From Haloplanus aerogenes (GTDB taxonomy: Archaea; Halobacteriota; Halobacteria; Halobacteriales; Haloferacaceae): a stretch of DNA of 64,000 nucleotides. The notes under the pieces are model-generated. The model was not told the origin of the DNA. It was given only the letters and a program-made list of their open reading frames with translations, and did no database searches. A program made the position numbers and the translations under genes. The stretch lies in assembly GCF_003856835.1 (NCBI RefSeq), contig NZ_CP034145.1:2170001-2234000 (forward strand), written 5' to 3'. Shown one piece after another: positions 39,252 to 47,171 of this stretch. Every line of letters begins with the position of its first letter. Position 1 is the first letter of the stretch.

Positions 39252-40913
39252 ATGAGGGGAGCGGAGCTACGAGTTATCGACTGTTTGCGGGATCAGTCCT
39301 ACTCGGTTGGCGAATTAGCCGATGCAATCGATAAAAGTCAGAGCTGGACGTCAGAGGTCGTTGGCGACCTCGAAAACGCCCATCTTGTAGACCGAACTGA
39401 CGGCGTCCAATTGGCCACCACATACGAAGCATCACTGCTTGCCGAGCTCCTCGACCGCTACGCACTCGAGAACGTGCTGATAGGGACGAAAGAGGACATT
39501 TTGGGTGCGCTGCTCGGCGGTCCGAAGACGATTTCGGAGTTACAAACGAAGGGCTTCGCCAAGTCCACGCTCTACAAGCATTTGAACGAGATCCAGGAGA
39601 CCGGTGCGATCGCACACACGGACGACGGGTATGCTATCACCGATGACACGCTTCGGTCGTTCCTCGAAGCTAGAACCCGAACGACACCGTTCGAAACCGA
39701 ATACCGCGCGAACGGCGACCGACTGGTCGCGACGAGCAAGGACACTGTCGATGGGACGCCGACTGCGTTCTCGGCGTTCACTCGCTACGGTGTTGATTAT
39801 CACCCAGCGAAGACCTACGTCTATCAAGGTGATCGGTCGCTGGGACTCGAAGAGGTTCTGATCCATGCGGTGACCGTCGCTGAGAACAAGAAACAGATGG
39901 CGATGGCTGGCGTGTTCTATCTGACGCACCGCGCGACCCTCGACGCCAGCGACCTGTGGCGGCTCGCAAACAGGTGGGAGTGCGTCGAGAAATGGGCAGA
40001 TCTCTTTGCATACATCGACCAGCGGGAGGTCCACCACGATGAGCTCTTTCTCCCGTGGGAGGAATTCATCGATCTCGCGAACGACTATGGGGTCTATCCG
40101 CGCGGCCAACATCCGGAAGATAGCCTTCGACGGGGGCTCGAAGAGCTTGGCGACCACCTGGAGACGCCTGTCGACGTGTATCTTCTCGGAGGCGGCAACC
40201 TCATTCTGCGTGGGTTGAAAGATTCGACGAAGGACGTCGACATCGTCGTTGAGGACGGACAGACGTTCTTTGCAATCGCCGAATCGCTCCAGGACCTGGG
40301 ATACGAGGAGCGTAGTGACTTGGAAGCGGCATACAACCAGCTTGATCCCAGTATTGTGGTGGAGAAGGAAGGGTTTCCACGCTGGGATATTTTCGTGGAG
40401 GCGGTCGCCGGCCAGCTCCAGTTGACGCCGGCGATGATCGAGCGGTGCGACCAATCATTCGAGTACGGCAATCTTCACGTACATCTGCTCTCGCTGACCG
40501 ACATCTTCGTGTTCAAATCGATTACGGAACGCGAAGGAGATCTCGAAGATGCCGCACTGATCGCCAGACAAGCCGACCTCGACTGGGAGAGCATCTTCCA
40601 GGAGATCAAGACCCAGGAAGATCGTACTGGCCAATTATTCTCGTTTGCTGTGCTCGATACGCTCGATGTCCTCGACGAGCGACACAATATTGTCTCCCCA
40701 ATCACGGACCGGCTCGTCTCGTACTGTCTTGAGAACGCGTTGCTCGTCTCACTTGATGCCCCGAAAACCATCGAAGATCTCCGAGAAGAGCTGGATTTCC
40801 CCGATCACCAGATCTACAACAAGCTCCGGAAACTCGAAGAGGAAGGACAGCTCACCGTCGATCGTAGCGGTCGGCTCAATACGTACCAGCGAGCTGAATC
40901 AACTGACCGGTAA
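39252..40913 (+). CDS. HTH - nucleotidyltransferase - HTH protein, AbiEii/MNT-like
   Basis: 553 residues from ATG 39252. An N-terminal winged HTH ('MRGAELRVIDCLRDQSYSVGELADAIDKSQSWTSEVVGDLENAHLV') is followed by a second HTH ('PKTISELQTKGFAKSTLYKHLNEIQETGAI', about 91-120) and a middle domain of about 130 residues with no assignment. The nucleotidyltransferase core has 'VYLLGGGNLILRG' then 'STKDVDIVVE' (D328, D330), the G-x-(11-17)-DxD pattern. A third HTH-like unit lies near 500-550. DNA binding and an AbiEii-like transferase toxin in one chain suggest a self-repressing defence or toxin-antitoxin gene; this is inference. The operator over its TATA box supports autoregulation. Confidence 0.75.
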   Translation: MRGAELRVIDCLRDQSYSVGELADAIDKSQSWTSEVVGDLENAHLVDRTDGVQLATTYEASLLAELLDRYALENVLIGTKEDILGALLGGPKTISELQTKGFAKSTLYKHLNEIQETGAIAHTDDGYAITDDTLRSFLEARTRTTPFETEYRANGDRLVATSKDTVDGTPTAFSAFTRYGVDYHPAKTYVYQGDRSLGLEEVLIHAVTVAENKKQMAMAGVFYLTHRATLDASDLWRLANRWECVEKWADLFAYIDQREVHHDELFLPWEEFIDLANDYGVYPRGQHPEDSLRRGLEELGDHLETPVDVYLLGGGNLILRGLKDSTKDVDIVVEDGQTFFAIAESLQDLGYEERSDLEAAYNQLDPSIVVEKEGFPRWDIFVEAVAGQLQLTPAMIERCDQSFEYGNLHVHLLSLTDIFVFKSITEREGDLEDAALIARQADLDWESIFQEIKTQEDRTGQLFSFAVLDTLDVLDERHNIVSPITDRLVSYCLENALLVSLDAPKTIEDLREELDFPDHQIYNKLRKLEEEGQLTVDRSGRLNTYQRAESTDR

Positions 40914-40954
40914 CGCTACACCACGAGTATACTCCATGGGTGAGTCGACGACAT

Positions 40955-41086
40955 ATGGATCTGAAGGAGACCGTCGATTATCTCGCCGAAAAACTCGATC
41001 TGGAGCGGAGCGACTCCGTCCGTGAAGTCGGTCAGTCCGTGGTGATCTCCGGGACTAATGACAGACTATCGCTCCCTATTCTCTGA
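40955..41086 (+). CDS. possible 43-residue protein or fragment
   Basis: ATG 40955 opens 43 codons (MDLKETVDYLAEKLDLERSD, SVREVGQSVVISGTNDRLSL, then PIL) with natural acidic haloarchaeal composition. No family recognised. It sits convergent with the HTH gene at 41096 and could be the 5' end of a truncated gene. Confidence 0.3.
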   Translation: MDLKETVDYLAEKLDLERSDSVREVGQSVVISGTNDRLSLPIL

Positions 41087-41095
41087 CAATCTCTT

Positions 41096-41539
41096 CTAAT
41101 CCGGACGGGGCGCATTCTCGTACTTGACCATCTTCTCGGGTTTGTCGGAGATGGTGTCGTAGATCTGCTGGAGCGTCTCCTCGGCGGCGAGCAGGTTGTG
41201 CGTCTTCAGGAATTTCCGACCCTCGTCGGTCAGACCGTAGAACTTCCAGGGATAGTCCTGTCGGCGCTGGTCATCGTCTAGGGCGACTTCCTTGACGATG
41301 CCGGCGTTGATGAGCTTCTGGATGTGCTTGTAGACGGTGGCATCGCTCACACTAGGGTTGAGTTCTTCGAGTTCGTACATCGATGGGAGTTGTTGGGGAT
41401 GGGCGAGAATATCGTTGAGAAGTGAAAACCGGGTCTGCTGTGTAATGAAGTGGACGAGTTCGCGTGGTGTCGTGTCGTCATCATCGCCCAAACTGCGCCC
41501 ATATCTATGTATTCGACTGAGAGTAGCAAAGTAGTTCAC
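41096..41539 (-). CDS. winged-helix transcriptional regulator, paralogue of the 34248 gene
   Basis: 147 residues by the longest reading (GTG 41539). The conserved core is 'ITQQTRFSLLNDILAHPQQLPSMYELEELNPSVSDATVYKHIQKLINAGIVKEVALDD', then 'WKFYGLTDEGRKFLKTHNLLAAEETLQQIYDTISDKPEKMVKYENAPRPD'. The same blocks occur in the protein at 34248-34658. The GTG lies inside a palindrome, so a downstream TTG at 41491 (MGDDDD...) is a plausible true start. Probably a DNA-binding repressor of accessory genes. Confidence 0.75.
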   Translation of the reverse strand: MNYFATLSRIHRYGRSLGDDDDTTPRELVHFITQQTRFSLLNDILAHPQQLPSMYELEELNPSVSDATVYKHIQKLINAGIVKEVALDDDQRRQDYPWKFYGLTDEGRKFLKTHNLLAAEETLQQIYDTISDKPEKMVKYENAPRPD

Positions 41540-41554
41540 CCTAGAGTAAACTAC
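41531..41554. promoter_or_regulatory. 24-bp near-palindrome at the start of the wHTH gene
   Basis: Outer arms GTAGTT and AACTAC, inner CTAG centre, with only two mismatched pairs over 24 bases. Covers the first possible start codon of the gene; candidate autoregulatory operator. Confidence 0.5.
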
Positions 41555-41796
41555 AGAGACTGCTCACTCTATTCGATGCGTTGCTCGATTCGCGTACTAC
41601 CCCTCGGCGACGACCTTCTTTCGGAGCGAGTCGAGGCCCTCGCTGCCGGACACAGTGATTCCCTCGGCGAGGATCTCGCGACGTTTTGACCCAGCCTGAG
41701 TACGCTCTCGGTGAATTCGACATACGGCTCGAACGCGAATCGGTCGCCGCCGAAGCGGCCGGAACAGTTCGTGGACGACGGCCTCTCGTGGAATGG
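41540..41796. other. short stretch with gene debris
   Basis: Fragments such as 'GDRFAFEPYVEFTESVL' and 'LAEGITVSGSEGLDSLRKKVVAEG' appear in different minus-strand frames between 41580 and 41800. They look like decayed coding sequence; no gene can be named. Confidence 0.3.
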
Positions 41797-42366
41797 TCAC
41801 GCGTCGAGGCGTTGGAGCAATTGCGTGACGTAGGGACTATTCTCCCAGCTACGATGCGGGCTGATCGTCGTAATCAGTGTGTTCGCTTCTTCCGTGGTCA
41901 GATACCCGTTCCGGGCGTAGTCGACGATCAGCCGCGGTGTCGGGACGATCCGCGGGCCCTGCAGCACAGCGTGAATCAGCGGGAAGTTCGTTCCGCCGAA
42001 CTCGTCGGTGAGAAACCCGTCCACGGCGAGCGCATTCGCGAGGACGATGCCATCGGTTTCGCCGTCGTCGAGGCCGAACGTGGGCCGGGAGTCTGGCGTC
42101 TCGTCGCGCTCGTATGGATCCTCGACCGTGTAGTGGCTGCGGGCTGCGAGGACGTTGTTCGCAGCTGCGCCGTGGATGTCCTGATACTGCGTGATGTCGC
42201 GGAGTTCTGTAACGACTTCCGGAGGTACGAACACCTCACACGAGGTGAGGAGATACTGGAACGGATCTGGGGTGGCGGTATCGACGGCCGCGTCGGCTCG
42301 GGGAACGCCGAGACCGACGAGTGCGCTGGTGTCGGCAACGACCGTTCGCAGTCGCCGGCCGCTCAT
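41797..42366 (-). CDS. PIN-like nuclease toxin of an RHH-PIN pair
   Basis: 189 residues. 'VVADTSALVGLG' (D12) is the first PIN strand and acidic residue. 'PPEVVTELRDI' has the second acidic position, 'DDGETDGIVLANAL' the third, and 'VDGFLTDEFGGTNFPLIH' the last. The overall layout is longer than classical VapC and resembles PIN-like proteins that pair with CopG/RHH partners. Its ATG overlaps the stop of the antitoxin-like gene (ATGA), so the two are translationally coupled. RNA cleavage is expected from family knowledge; the target is unknown. Confidence 0.75.
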   Translation of the reverse strand: MSGRRLRTVVADTSALVGLGVPRADAAVDTATPDPFQYLLTSCEVFVPPEVVTELRDITQYQDIHGAAANNVLAARSHYTVEDPYERDETPDSRPTFGLDDGETDGIVLANALAVDGFLTDEFGGTNFPLIHAVLQGPRIVPTPRLIVDYARNGYLTTEEANTLITTISPHRSWENSPYVTQLLQRLDA

Positions 42367-42731
42367 CGCTCATCGTCGGCTGCGGGCTCGACTGTCGTCG
42401 CGTCGCCATCGTAGACGTCGACGTCGTCGGGGGCAGCGATATCGAGTGGCTCATCCTCGAGATCTGCTTTGAGAAGCCGGAGCCGCTGGGCAGTCTCGGC
42501 GCCGACCAACTGCTTGACCGTCTCGAACTCGAGCTGGTCGTCGTAGTACTTGGTCGCGACGAGTTCCTGGAACGTCTCACTATCGGCGGTATCTTCGATG
42601 TACTCGCGAATCGCCTCGACAAGCAAATCCGTCCGATCCTTGTCGAAGAGCTCCGCGATCGCATCCAACCGGTCGACGAGGTACTCCGGCGACTGGAAGT
42701 GCACTCGTCGCGGATCGTCGCTCGCACTCAT
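42363..42731 (-). CDS. ribbon-helix-helix antitoxin-like protein
   Basis: 122 residues from ATG 42731 (MSASDDPRRVHFQSPEYLVD). The N-terminal 45 residues ('RRVHFQSPEYLVDRLDAIAELFDKDRTDLLVEAIREYIED') form a ribbon-helix-helix DNA-binding unit. The remainder is acidic and helical ('FQELVATKYYDDQLEFETVKQLVGAETAQRLRLLKADL'), fit for binding the PIN partner. A perfect 9-base inverted repeat lies one base upstream of the ATG. A longer reading to 42797 would run through that operator and was rejected. Confidence 0.78.
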   Translation of the reverse strand: MSASDDPRRVHFQSPEYLVDRLDAIAELFDKDRTDLLVEAIREYIEDTADSETFQELVATKYYDDQLEFETVKQLVGAETAQRLRLLKADLEDEPLDIAAPDDVDVYDGDATTVEPAADDER

Positions 42732-42732
42732 T

Positions 42733-42755
42733 CTATGTGCAAGTTCTGCACATAG
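42733..42755. promoter_or_regulatory. operator palindrome of the RHH-PIN operon
   Basis: Arms CTATGTGCA and TGCACATAG, perfect, 5-base spacer, ending one base before the antitoxin ATG. Further TGCA half-sites follow at about 42757 and 42788. Typical position for antitoxin autoregulation. Confidence 0.7.
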
Positions 42756-42829
42756 GTGCATAACGGTTTCGGCGACTGCACAGAGCTTGCACATCAAAGC
42801 ACTTGGAACAGGACTCGCTCACGCCAGTC

Positions 42830-42997
42830 TCAGCAGTTTTCCTGGGCGTTCAGTTCGTCGAGAAACCAACTGGCTGCCGTTGCGATCCGAACGCCGTCGA
42901 CGTTACGCAATTCGAGGTCATTCGTGGCGGTCCGGAACGGTTCGTTGTCGACGAGGGTGCGGTGGATGACAGGGGTGCCGCACGCGGGGCAATCCAT
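42830..42997 (-). CDS. small CPxCG-like zinc-finger protein
   Basis: 55 residues from ATG 42997: MDCPACGTPVIHRTLVDNEP and onward to 'WFLDELNAQENC' plus stop. The CPxCG knuckle at residues 3-7 is typical of short haloarchaeal zinc-finger proteins, but the second CPxCG pair is missing. Only a His and the C-terminal Cys could complete a site, so it may be degenerate. Role unknown. Confidence 0.4.
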   Translation of the reverse strand: MDCPACGTPVIHRTLVDNEPFRTATNDLELRNVDGVRIATAASWFLDELNAQENC

Positions 42998-43135
42998 AGT
43001 CGTCCCAAGGGGTGCCTGTCTGTTGAAGATAGTGAAGCAATGAGACCGTTACACACGGTAACCGGATAGTGTCGGGTACAAGGGTATCTAGTGGTAACTG
43101 AGAACGGGAGACGACAGCCTCCGTGTTAGGGCTCT

Positions 43136-44431
43136 TCAAGCAACGAGCACGTCCCCGACTCGTCGAACGATGGCAGGCGCGGCGGCCGCGAAGCGGTTCG
43201 CAACGGCGTACTGCGCGTAGAGGTAGCGTCCGGGCGAAGAGACGGTGTCTTCGCGGATGTCTCTATCGGCGTTCCGAATCGGATTGCGAGCGTAGACGGC
43301 GAGACGGCGTGCAAGAAGCGCAGGTGATGTGTCGAGAAGGGCGCGGAGCTCCTCAACGGCGGCGGTACGTTCCGCCTCGATCGGATCGATCGATTCGGGG
43401 ACACTGTATGCACCGTCCGAAATGATATCCATCGCGTCAGCGAGGGCACGATCCGCGGCGAGTGCCCGCATCGCGGAGACGATGGCGAGTGTGTCTCGGC
43501 CGTCGTCGTGGTCCTCAACAGCCATTTTCGCGCCGCTCCATCGACTACGCGCGAGTTCTTCGAGCAGTTTCGCGGCTACGGTGTTCTCGATATTGCGCTC
43601 GACTCCGCTCATCAGCGCCTCGCGGTCGGGGGCGTCCACGTGCGAATCGATGTCCGAGACGAGGGTGTCCGCGACGCGCGAGAACCGATTCCCGTAGTCG
43701 CGCTGGTCGTTGAGCGTCGCCACATAGTGCTCCCGAAGACGGCGGGCGTCTGCGGTGTACGCGCGACCCCACTCGATGTTCTGTGCGAGTTCGGCAACGT
43801 GCAGAACGGTGTTCTCGTACTCGTGGCGTCGGTTTGCTTCGGTGAGTCGGATGCCGGTGCGACCCCAACCCACGATGCGAGCGTGTTCGGTGAGTGCGCC
43901 TACTGGGTCGTCGGACGGGCCAACGTATCGGTAGTCGTCGAGGAACGCCCCGGCGTCGTGATGATGGCGGTCGCGACGTGCGGCGATATCCGCCGCGGTG
44001 AGGTCGCCGTCGAACGCGGCGAGACCGGCGTGGACGAACATCGCCTCCGAGCGCGGATACGTCAGACCGGCGAGTGCATCGATGCGCGTGGATTCATCGT
44101 CGTTCTGGGCGAGGGCTGCGCGGGCCGAATCGCGTTCGCGAGCGAGGCGATGGCGGACGACTCCGTTCGGAACCTCTGAGATCTCCGTGTCCGGGTCTTC
44201 GAGGAGCGAATGGACACGCTCGCGGGCGGAGGTGAGGTGCGCTGACGTTGGCTGGACGGGGATTGCGGCGGCCATTCGCGGTAGATCACTGGGGAGTGTC
44301 GCGAGCGCCGACTCGTCGTACTCGACGGTCTCCTCACTCGACAGGGGATTCAGCTCACTACAGCCCGCGAGCGTGCCAATGAATGCAGTACCGGTGGCGG
44401 CGAGCAGCGAGCGACGGGTGTGTCGACTCAC
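43136..44431 (-). CDS. Tat-exported lipoprotein, hypothetical (second gene of pair)
   Basis: 431 residues. The signal 'MSRHTRRSLLAATGTAFIGT' followed by LAGC is a Tat lipobox signal (Cys about 24). The mature part is largely alpha-helical ('HARIVGWGRTGIRLTEANRRHEYENTVLHVAELAQNIEWGRAY', 'LLARRLAVYARNPIRNADRDI'). No family recognised. Its start overlaps the stop of the upstream lipoprotein gene (ATGA), so the two are made together and may form a surface complex. Confidence 0.7.
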   Translation of the reverse strand: MSRHTRRSLLAATGTAFIGTLAGCSELNPLSSEETVEYDESALATLPSDLPRMAAAIPVQPTSAHLTSARERVHSLLEDPDTEISEVPNGVVRHRLARERDSARAALAQNDDESTRIDALAGLTYPRSEAMFVHAGLAAFDGDLTAADIAARRDRHHHDAGAFLDDYRYVGPSDDPVGALTEHARIVGWGRTGIRLTEANRRHEYENTVLHVAELAQNIEWGRAYTADARRLREHYVATLNDQRDYGNRFSRVADTLVSDIDSHVDAPDREALMSGVERNIENTVAAKLLEELARSRWSGAKMAVEDHDDGRDTLAIVSAMRALAADRALADAMDIISDGAYSVPESIDPIEAERTAAVEELRALLDTSPALLARRLAVYARNPIRNADRDIREDTVSSPGRYLYAQYAVANRFAAAAPAIVRRVGDVLVA

Positions 44432-45054
44432 GCCGACTCACTCCCGTTGCGGTAGCGTTCGGGAATCGGATCGCAGCTACCGCCACTCCCGAGGGAGAAG
44501 CCGCCGTACTCGCTGCTGGGGAACGGAAGGCGAACGAACGCGGCGACGTGGTCACGCGCACGGCGCTCGCAGGCGGTGTGAGCGTCTCGGATCACTTGAC
44601 AGAAGTCGACGTCCGGGTCGCCGTCGGGGTCTCTGGTGACGTAATTCAGCTTCAGCCGGTAGCACTCGCCGATCCGCGTCTGGTAGACGAGCACTGATTC
44701 GCTCGCGTACGCCGTCTCCGAGATGAGTCGGCGGACGGCCGCGACGTTCGTGGCGCCGTCCGCGAACTCGAACCCCGACGCACCGCTTTCGCTCTCGATC
44801 GTGTGAATGGAGAGCGGTTCGGGCGTCGCCGACGTCTCCTCTGCATTCCCCGCGTCACCGGTATCTTCGCGTGGCGCGACGACGGGTGGGCGCTCGCCAG
44901 TCGAGCGTGTCATCGCAGCGGTATAGTCGGTGACGAGCGTCCCGCCGTCGGGCGTTGCGCTGTCCGTTTCGGAGGCGTTACAGCCAGCGAACGTGGTGGC
45001 GACACTGGTACCCACGCTGGCGAGGAGGGCACGTCTGGAGGGCGTGAGGTCCAT
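44428..45054 (-). CDS. Tat-exported lipoprotein, hypothetical (first gene of pair)
   Basis: 208 residues from ATG 45054 (MDLTPSRRALLASVGTSVAT), with lipobox TFAGC (Cys about 24). An acidic Ser/Thr/Pro-rich spacer is followed by a compact domain with 'LVYQTRIGECYRLKLNYVTRDPDGDPDVDFCQVIRDAHTACERRARDHVAAF'. Four Cys could form two disulfides. No family recognised. ATGA overlap with the next lipoprotein gene. Confidence 0.7.
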   Translation of the reverse strand: MDLTPSRRALLASVGTSVATTFAGCNASETDSATPDGGTLVTDYTAAMTRSTGERPPVVAPREDTGDAGNAEETSATPEPLSIHTIESESGASGFEFADGATNVAAVRRLISETAYASESVLVYQTRIGECYRLKLNYVTRDPDGDPDVDFCQVIRDAHTACERRARDHVAAFVRLPFPSSEYGGFSLGSGGSCDPIPERYRNGSESA

Positions 45055-45167
45055 CGCGATTCGGCGATAGCCGCGGAGCGACAAGAAGGCTGGCGGTCAG
45101 TTCTCGATGTCGGACGACATGCCGGGTTTGGGTGTCTCGACCTTGGTGTCCGTCGCCCGGATCGTGG

Positions 45168-45602
45168 CTATTCACTCCAGAGAGTCGCGATCCGATCTTC
45201 GATCTCGTTGAGCACGAATGCCACTACGTCACGATGGTCGACCGGCCACGTGGTGTCCTCGCCGGGCGTCGCGGCTGTGGGTGGTGGGTGGAAGTGGTCG
45301 CGCGTATTGTGGGGATTCGGGTGCCGGTCCCACCGGCACTCCCAAGCGTGGTCTGCGTGTTCCTCTCGATAGTGGAGCTTGAAATCGTCGTTCGTGTACC
45401 AGCGAACTGACAGCCGCGCGTCGTCGACGCTCGCCGGATAGTAGGCCGGTGTAAAGACGACGGTGAGCTCGAGGTGACCGCTCGCATCCGTGATGGTCGC
45501 TTGAGAGACTTGCCTCGTGGCCTGAATCCGTGTCTGGATGAACTCGAGGATGGGGCGGTCGATGGGAGCGGGACTCCCGCCATCACCTGTCGGTGGTACC
45601 AT
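45168..45602 (-). CDS. conserved haloarchaeal hypothetical, partner of DUF7342
   Basis: 144 residues. 'EFIQTRIQATRQVSQATITDASGHLELTVVFTPAYYPASVDDARLSVRWYTNDDFKLHYREEHADHAWECRWDRHPNPHNTRDHFHPP' carries a striking Trp/His-rich core (WECRWDRHPN, HNTRDHFHPP), then 'VDHRDVVAFVLNEIEDRIATLW'. The layout recalls metal-dependent or toxin-like small proteins, but no function is established. It starts eight bases after the DUF7342 gene ends, so the pair is one operon. Confidence 0.65.
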   Translation of the reverse strand: MVPPTGDGGSPAPIDRPILEFIQTRIQATRQVSQATITDASGHLELTVVFTPAYYPASVDDARLSVRWYTNDDFKLHYREEHADHAWECRWDRHPNPHNTRDHFHPPPTAATPGEDTTWPVDHRDVVAFVLNEIEDRIATLWSE

Positions 45603-45610
45603 CGAGCAGA

Positions 45611-46144
45611 CTACCCGGAGGCTTGCTCTCGCTCGCCACCCGTGCGTTGCTGGCGGGCACGTTCGTGACGCTCGCGCTCCTCGCGGGCGGTTGCCCAGTC
45701 AGCGAGGTCGCCGTACACCTCGTCGATGGTTCGTTCGTCGCTGCTCTCTGTGACGGCGACGGCATCGACTGCGGCCGGTGACGCGGCATCGTACGTCTCC
45801 TCGTACTCGGAGATGCGCATCGAGAGTTCACGAACGCGGTCCTGTAGTTCCTCGACGGAGTGATCGGCAGCGAGCTGATTGATACGTCGCCACTCGAAGT
45901 ACGCATCATTTCGTTCGTAGGTGGTTGGATGACCGTCGTGACGGGTGACGATTCCTAGATTGGCGAACCAGCCCAGATACTTCCGAGCGGTCTTCGGATC
46001 GCAGTCGACCTGATCCGCGATGGCCCTCACTGTCGTCGGCTCACGGGTCTGGAGGATAGTTCCGTAGATGCGCTGTTCGACATCGTCGCCACTGAACGGC
46101 TCCTCGAAGGATGGCGGGTCATCGGGAGATTCTGTCCCGGCCAT
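45611..46144 (-). CDS. DUF7342 family HTH protein
   Basis: 177 residues from ATG 46144 (MAGTESPDDPPSFEEPFSGD). 'VEQRIYGTILQTREPTTVRAIADQVDCDPKTARKYLGWFANLGIVTRHDGHPTTYERNDAYFEWRRINQL' is the winged-helix core of haloarchaeal DUF7342. 'LQDRVRELSMRISEYEETYDAASPAAVDAV' is a coiled segment, and the end is charged and helical. The frame is open upstream into an AAA ATPase fragment, so a fused reading also exists. I favour the internal ATG because an AT-rich TATA-like stretch (AACTATATCAG, minus strand, about 46160-46175) lies just upstream and the family begins here. Confidence 0.72.
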   Translation of the reverse strand: MAGTESPDDPPSFEEPFSGDDVEQRIYGTILQTREPTTVRAIADQVDCDPKTARKYLGWFANLGIVTRHDGHPTTYERNDAYFEWRRINQLAADHSVEELQDRVRELSMRISEYEETYDAASPAAVDAVAVTESSDERTIDEVYGDLADWATAREERERHERARQQRTGGEREQASG

Positions 46145-46921
46145 ACGCAATTTTGCAGAGCTACTGATATAGTTCTTGCTTTCAGGAATAGTATCCGTTA
46201 CTCGGCGCTTGGCCTCTGTGACGAGTTCCTCGATGTCAGCACCGCTGAGGCCGACAGTATTACTCGCGAGTTGTGCCAGCTGGTCCCCGATGAGTTCGTG
46301 TGGAACCCCCTCAATTTCGACTGGAATATCGCGTGATGACTCTCCCGGAAGTCCGATCTCGACGTGCGTCGCGAGTCGCCCAGGCCGAAGAATTGCAGGG
46401 TCGATGTCCTCGGGCCGATTCGTTGCGCCGACGACGATCGCCGTTCGATCGTCGGCAGTGAGATGGACGAGCAGCTCGCTGGTGATCTTCCTGTCCTCGG
46501 CGTGCGCTCCCCCAGCGCCGACATCGCGACCGCCAAATAGGTGTTCGGCCTCGTCGAGGAAGATCACGCAGGGGCCGACTGCTTCGGCTTCCGCGAAGAG
46601 CTGGCGGACCCGCTGAGGCCCTTCGTTGATCCACTTGCTGGTTACGTCTGCAGGCCCTAGCTCAACGAACGGGATATCGAGTTCACCAGCAAGAGTCCGG
46701 GCGAACATGGTTTTGCCCGTTCCCGGGGGTCCATAGAAGAGAATTCCTCGCGACGGTTCGATCCCGAACCGATCGTATCGGTCGTCACCCCGTGCCGCTG
46801 CTTGGACCGGCTGGAGGACCTCTTCTGCGAGTCGTTCCTTCACTTCGTAATAACCGGCGACGTCGTCGCCGAAGTCGTCGAACTCTGGGAGCCCCGGAGC
46901 GAGAAGATCGATCAGGTCGGG
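46145..46921 (-). pseudogene. AAA+ ATPase (Cdc48/FtsH-like module), truncated at both ends
   Basis: The frame reads 'DLLAPGLPEFDDFGDDVAGYYE' then 'VKERLAEEVLQPVQ' and a complete AAA module: Walker A 'GILFYGPPGTGKTMFARTLAG', Walker B 'PCVIFLDEAEHLFG', sensor 1 'IVVGATNRPEDIDPAILRPGR' and 'GLSGADIEELVTEAKRR'. Homology-like sequence begins directly after an in-frame TAG (46922-46924); the first usable start is GTG 46843. The 5' part is lost, and the 3' end flows in frame into DUF7342. The ATPase core is intact, so a shortened or fused protein (GTG 46843 to 45611, 410 residues) cannot be excluded. Confidence 0.55.
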
Positions 46922-46948
46922 CTACTCGGCGACGAGTCACGGTCTGGG

Positions 46949-47171
46949 GGACGCCGAGCAACGCGTCGAAACGGGGGACGTTGAGTCGGTCATCGCCCAC
47001 GCAGCCGAGGACGCGACACTGGTAATCGCCGGCGCAAGCGAGCGTGGACTCTTTACTCGACTGGTCAATGGCTCACCAGTCGTCGATCTCGTTGACGACA
47101 TCGACTGTTCGATTTTGCTGGCCGAGCGTGCCCACGAACGAGGCGTTCTGGATCGTTTACTCGGAAGATAG
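46949..47171 (+). pseudogene. C-terminal fragment of a UspA-domain protein
   Basis: In frame: 'AEQRVETGDVESVIAHAAED', then 'ATLVIAGASERGLFTRLVNGSPVVDLVDDIDCSILLAER' and a stop at 47171. This is the last 70 or so residues of a UspA-type stress domain, as found fused to or beside APC permeases. The N-terminal part is missing; it joins the AAA fragment within about 25 bases. The break marks the right edge of the accessory island. Confidence 0.65.
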
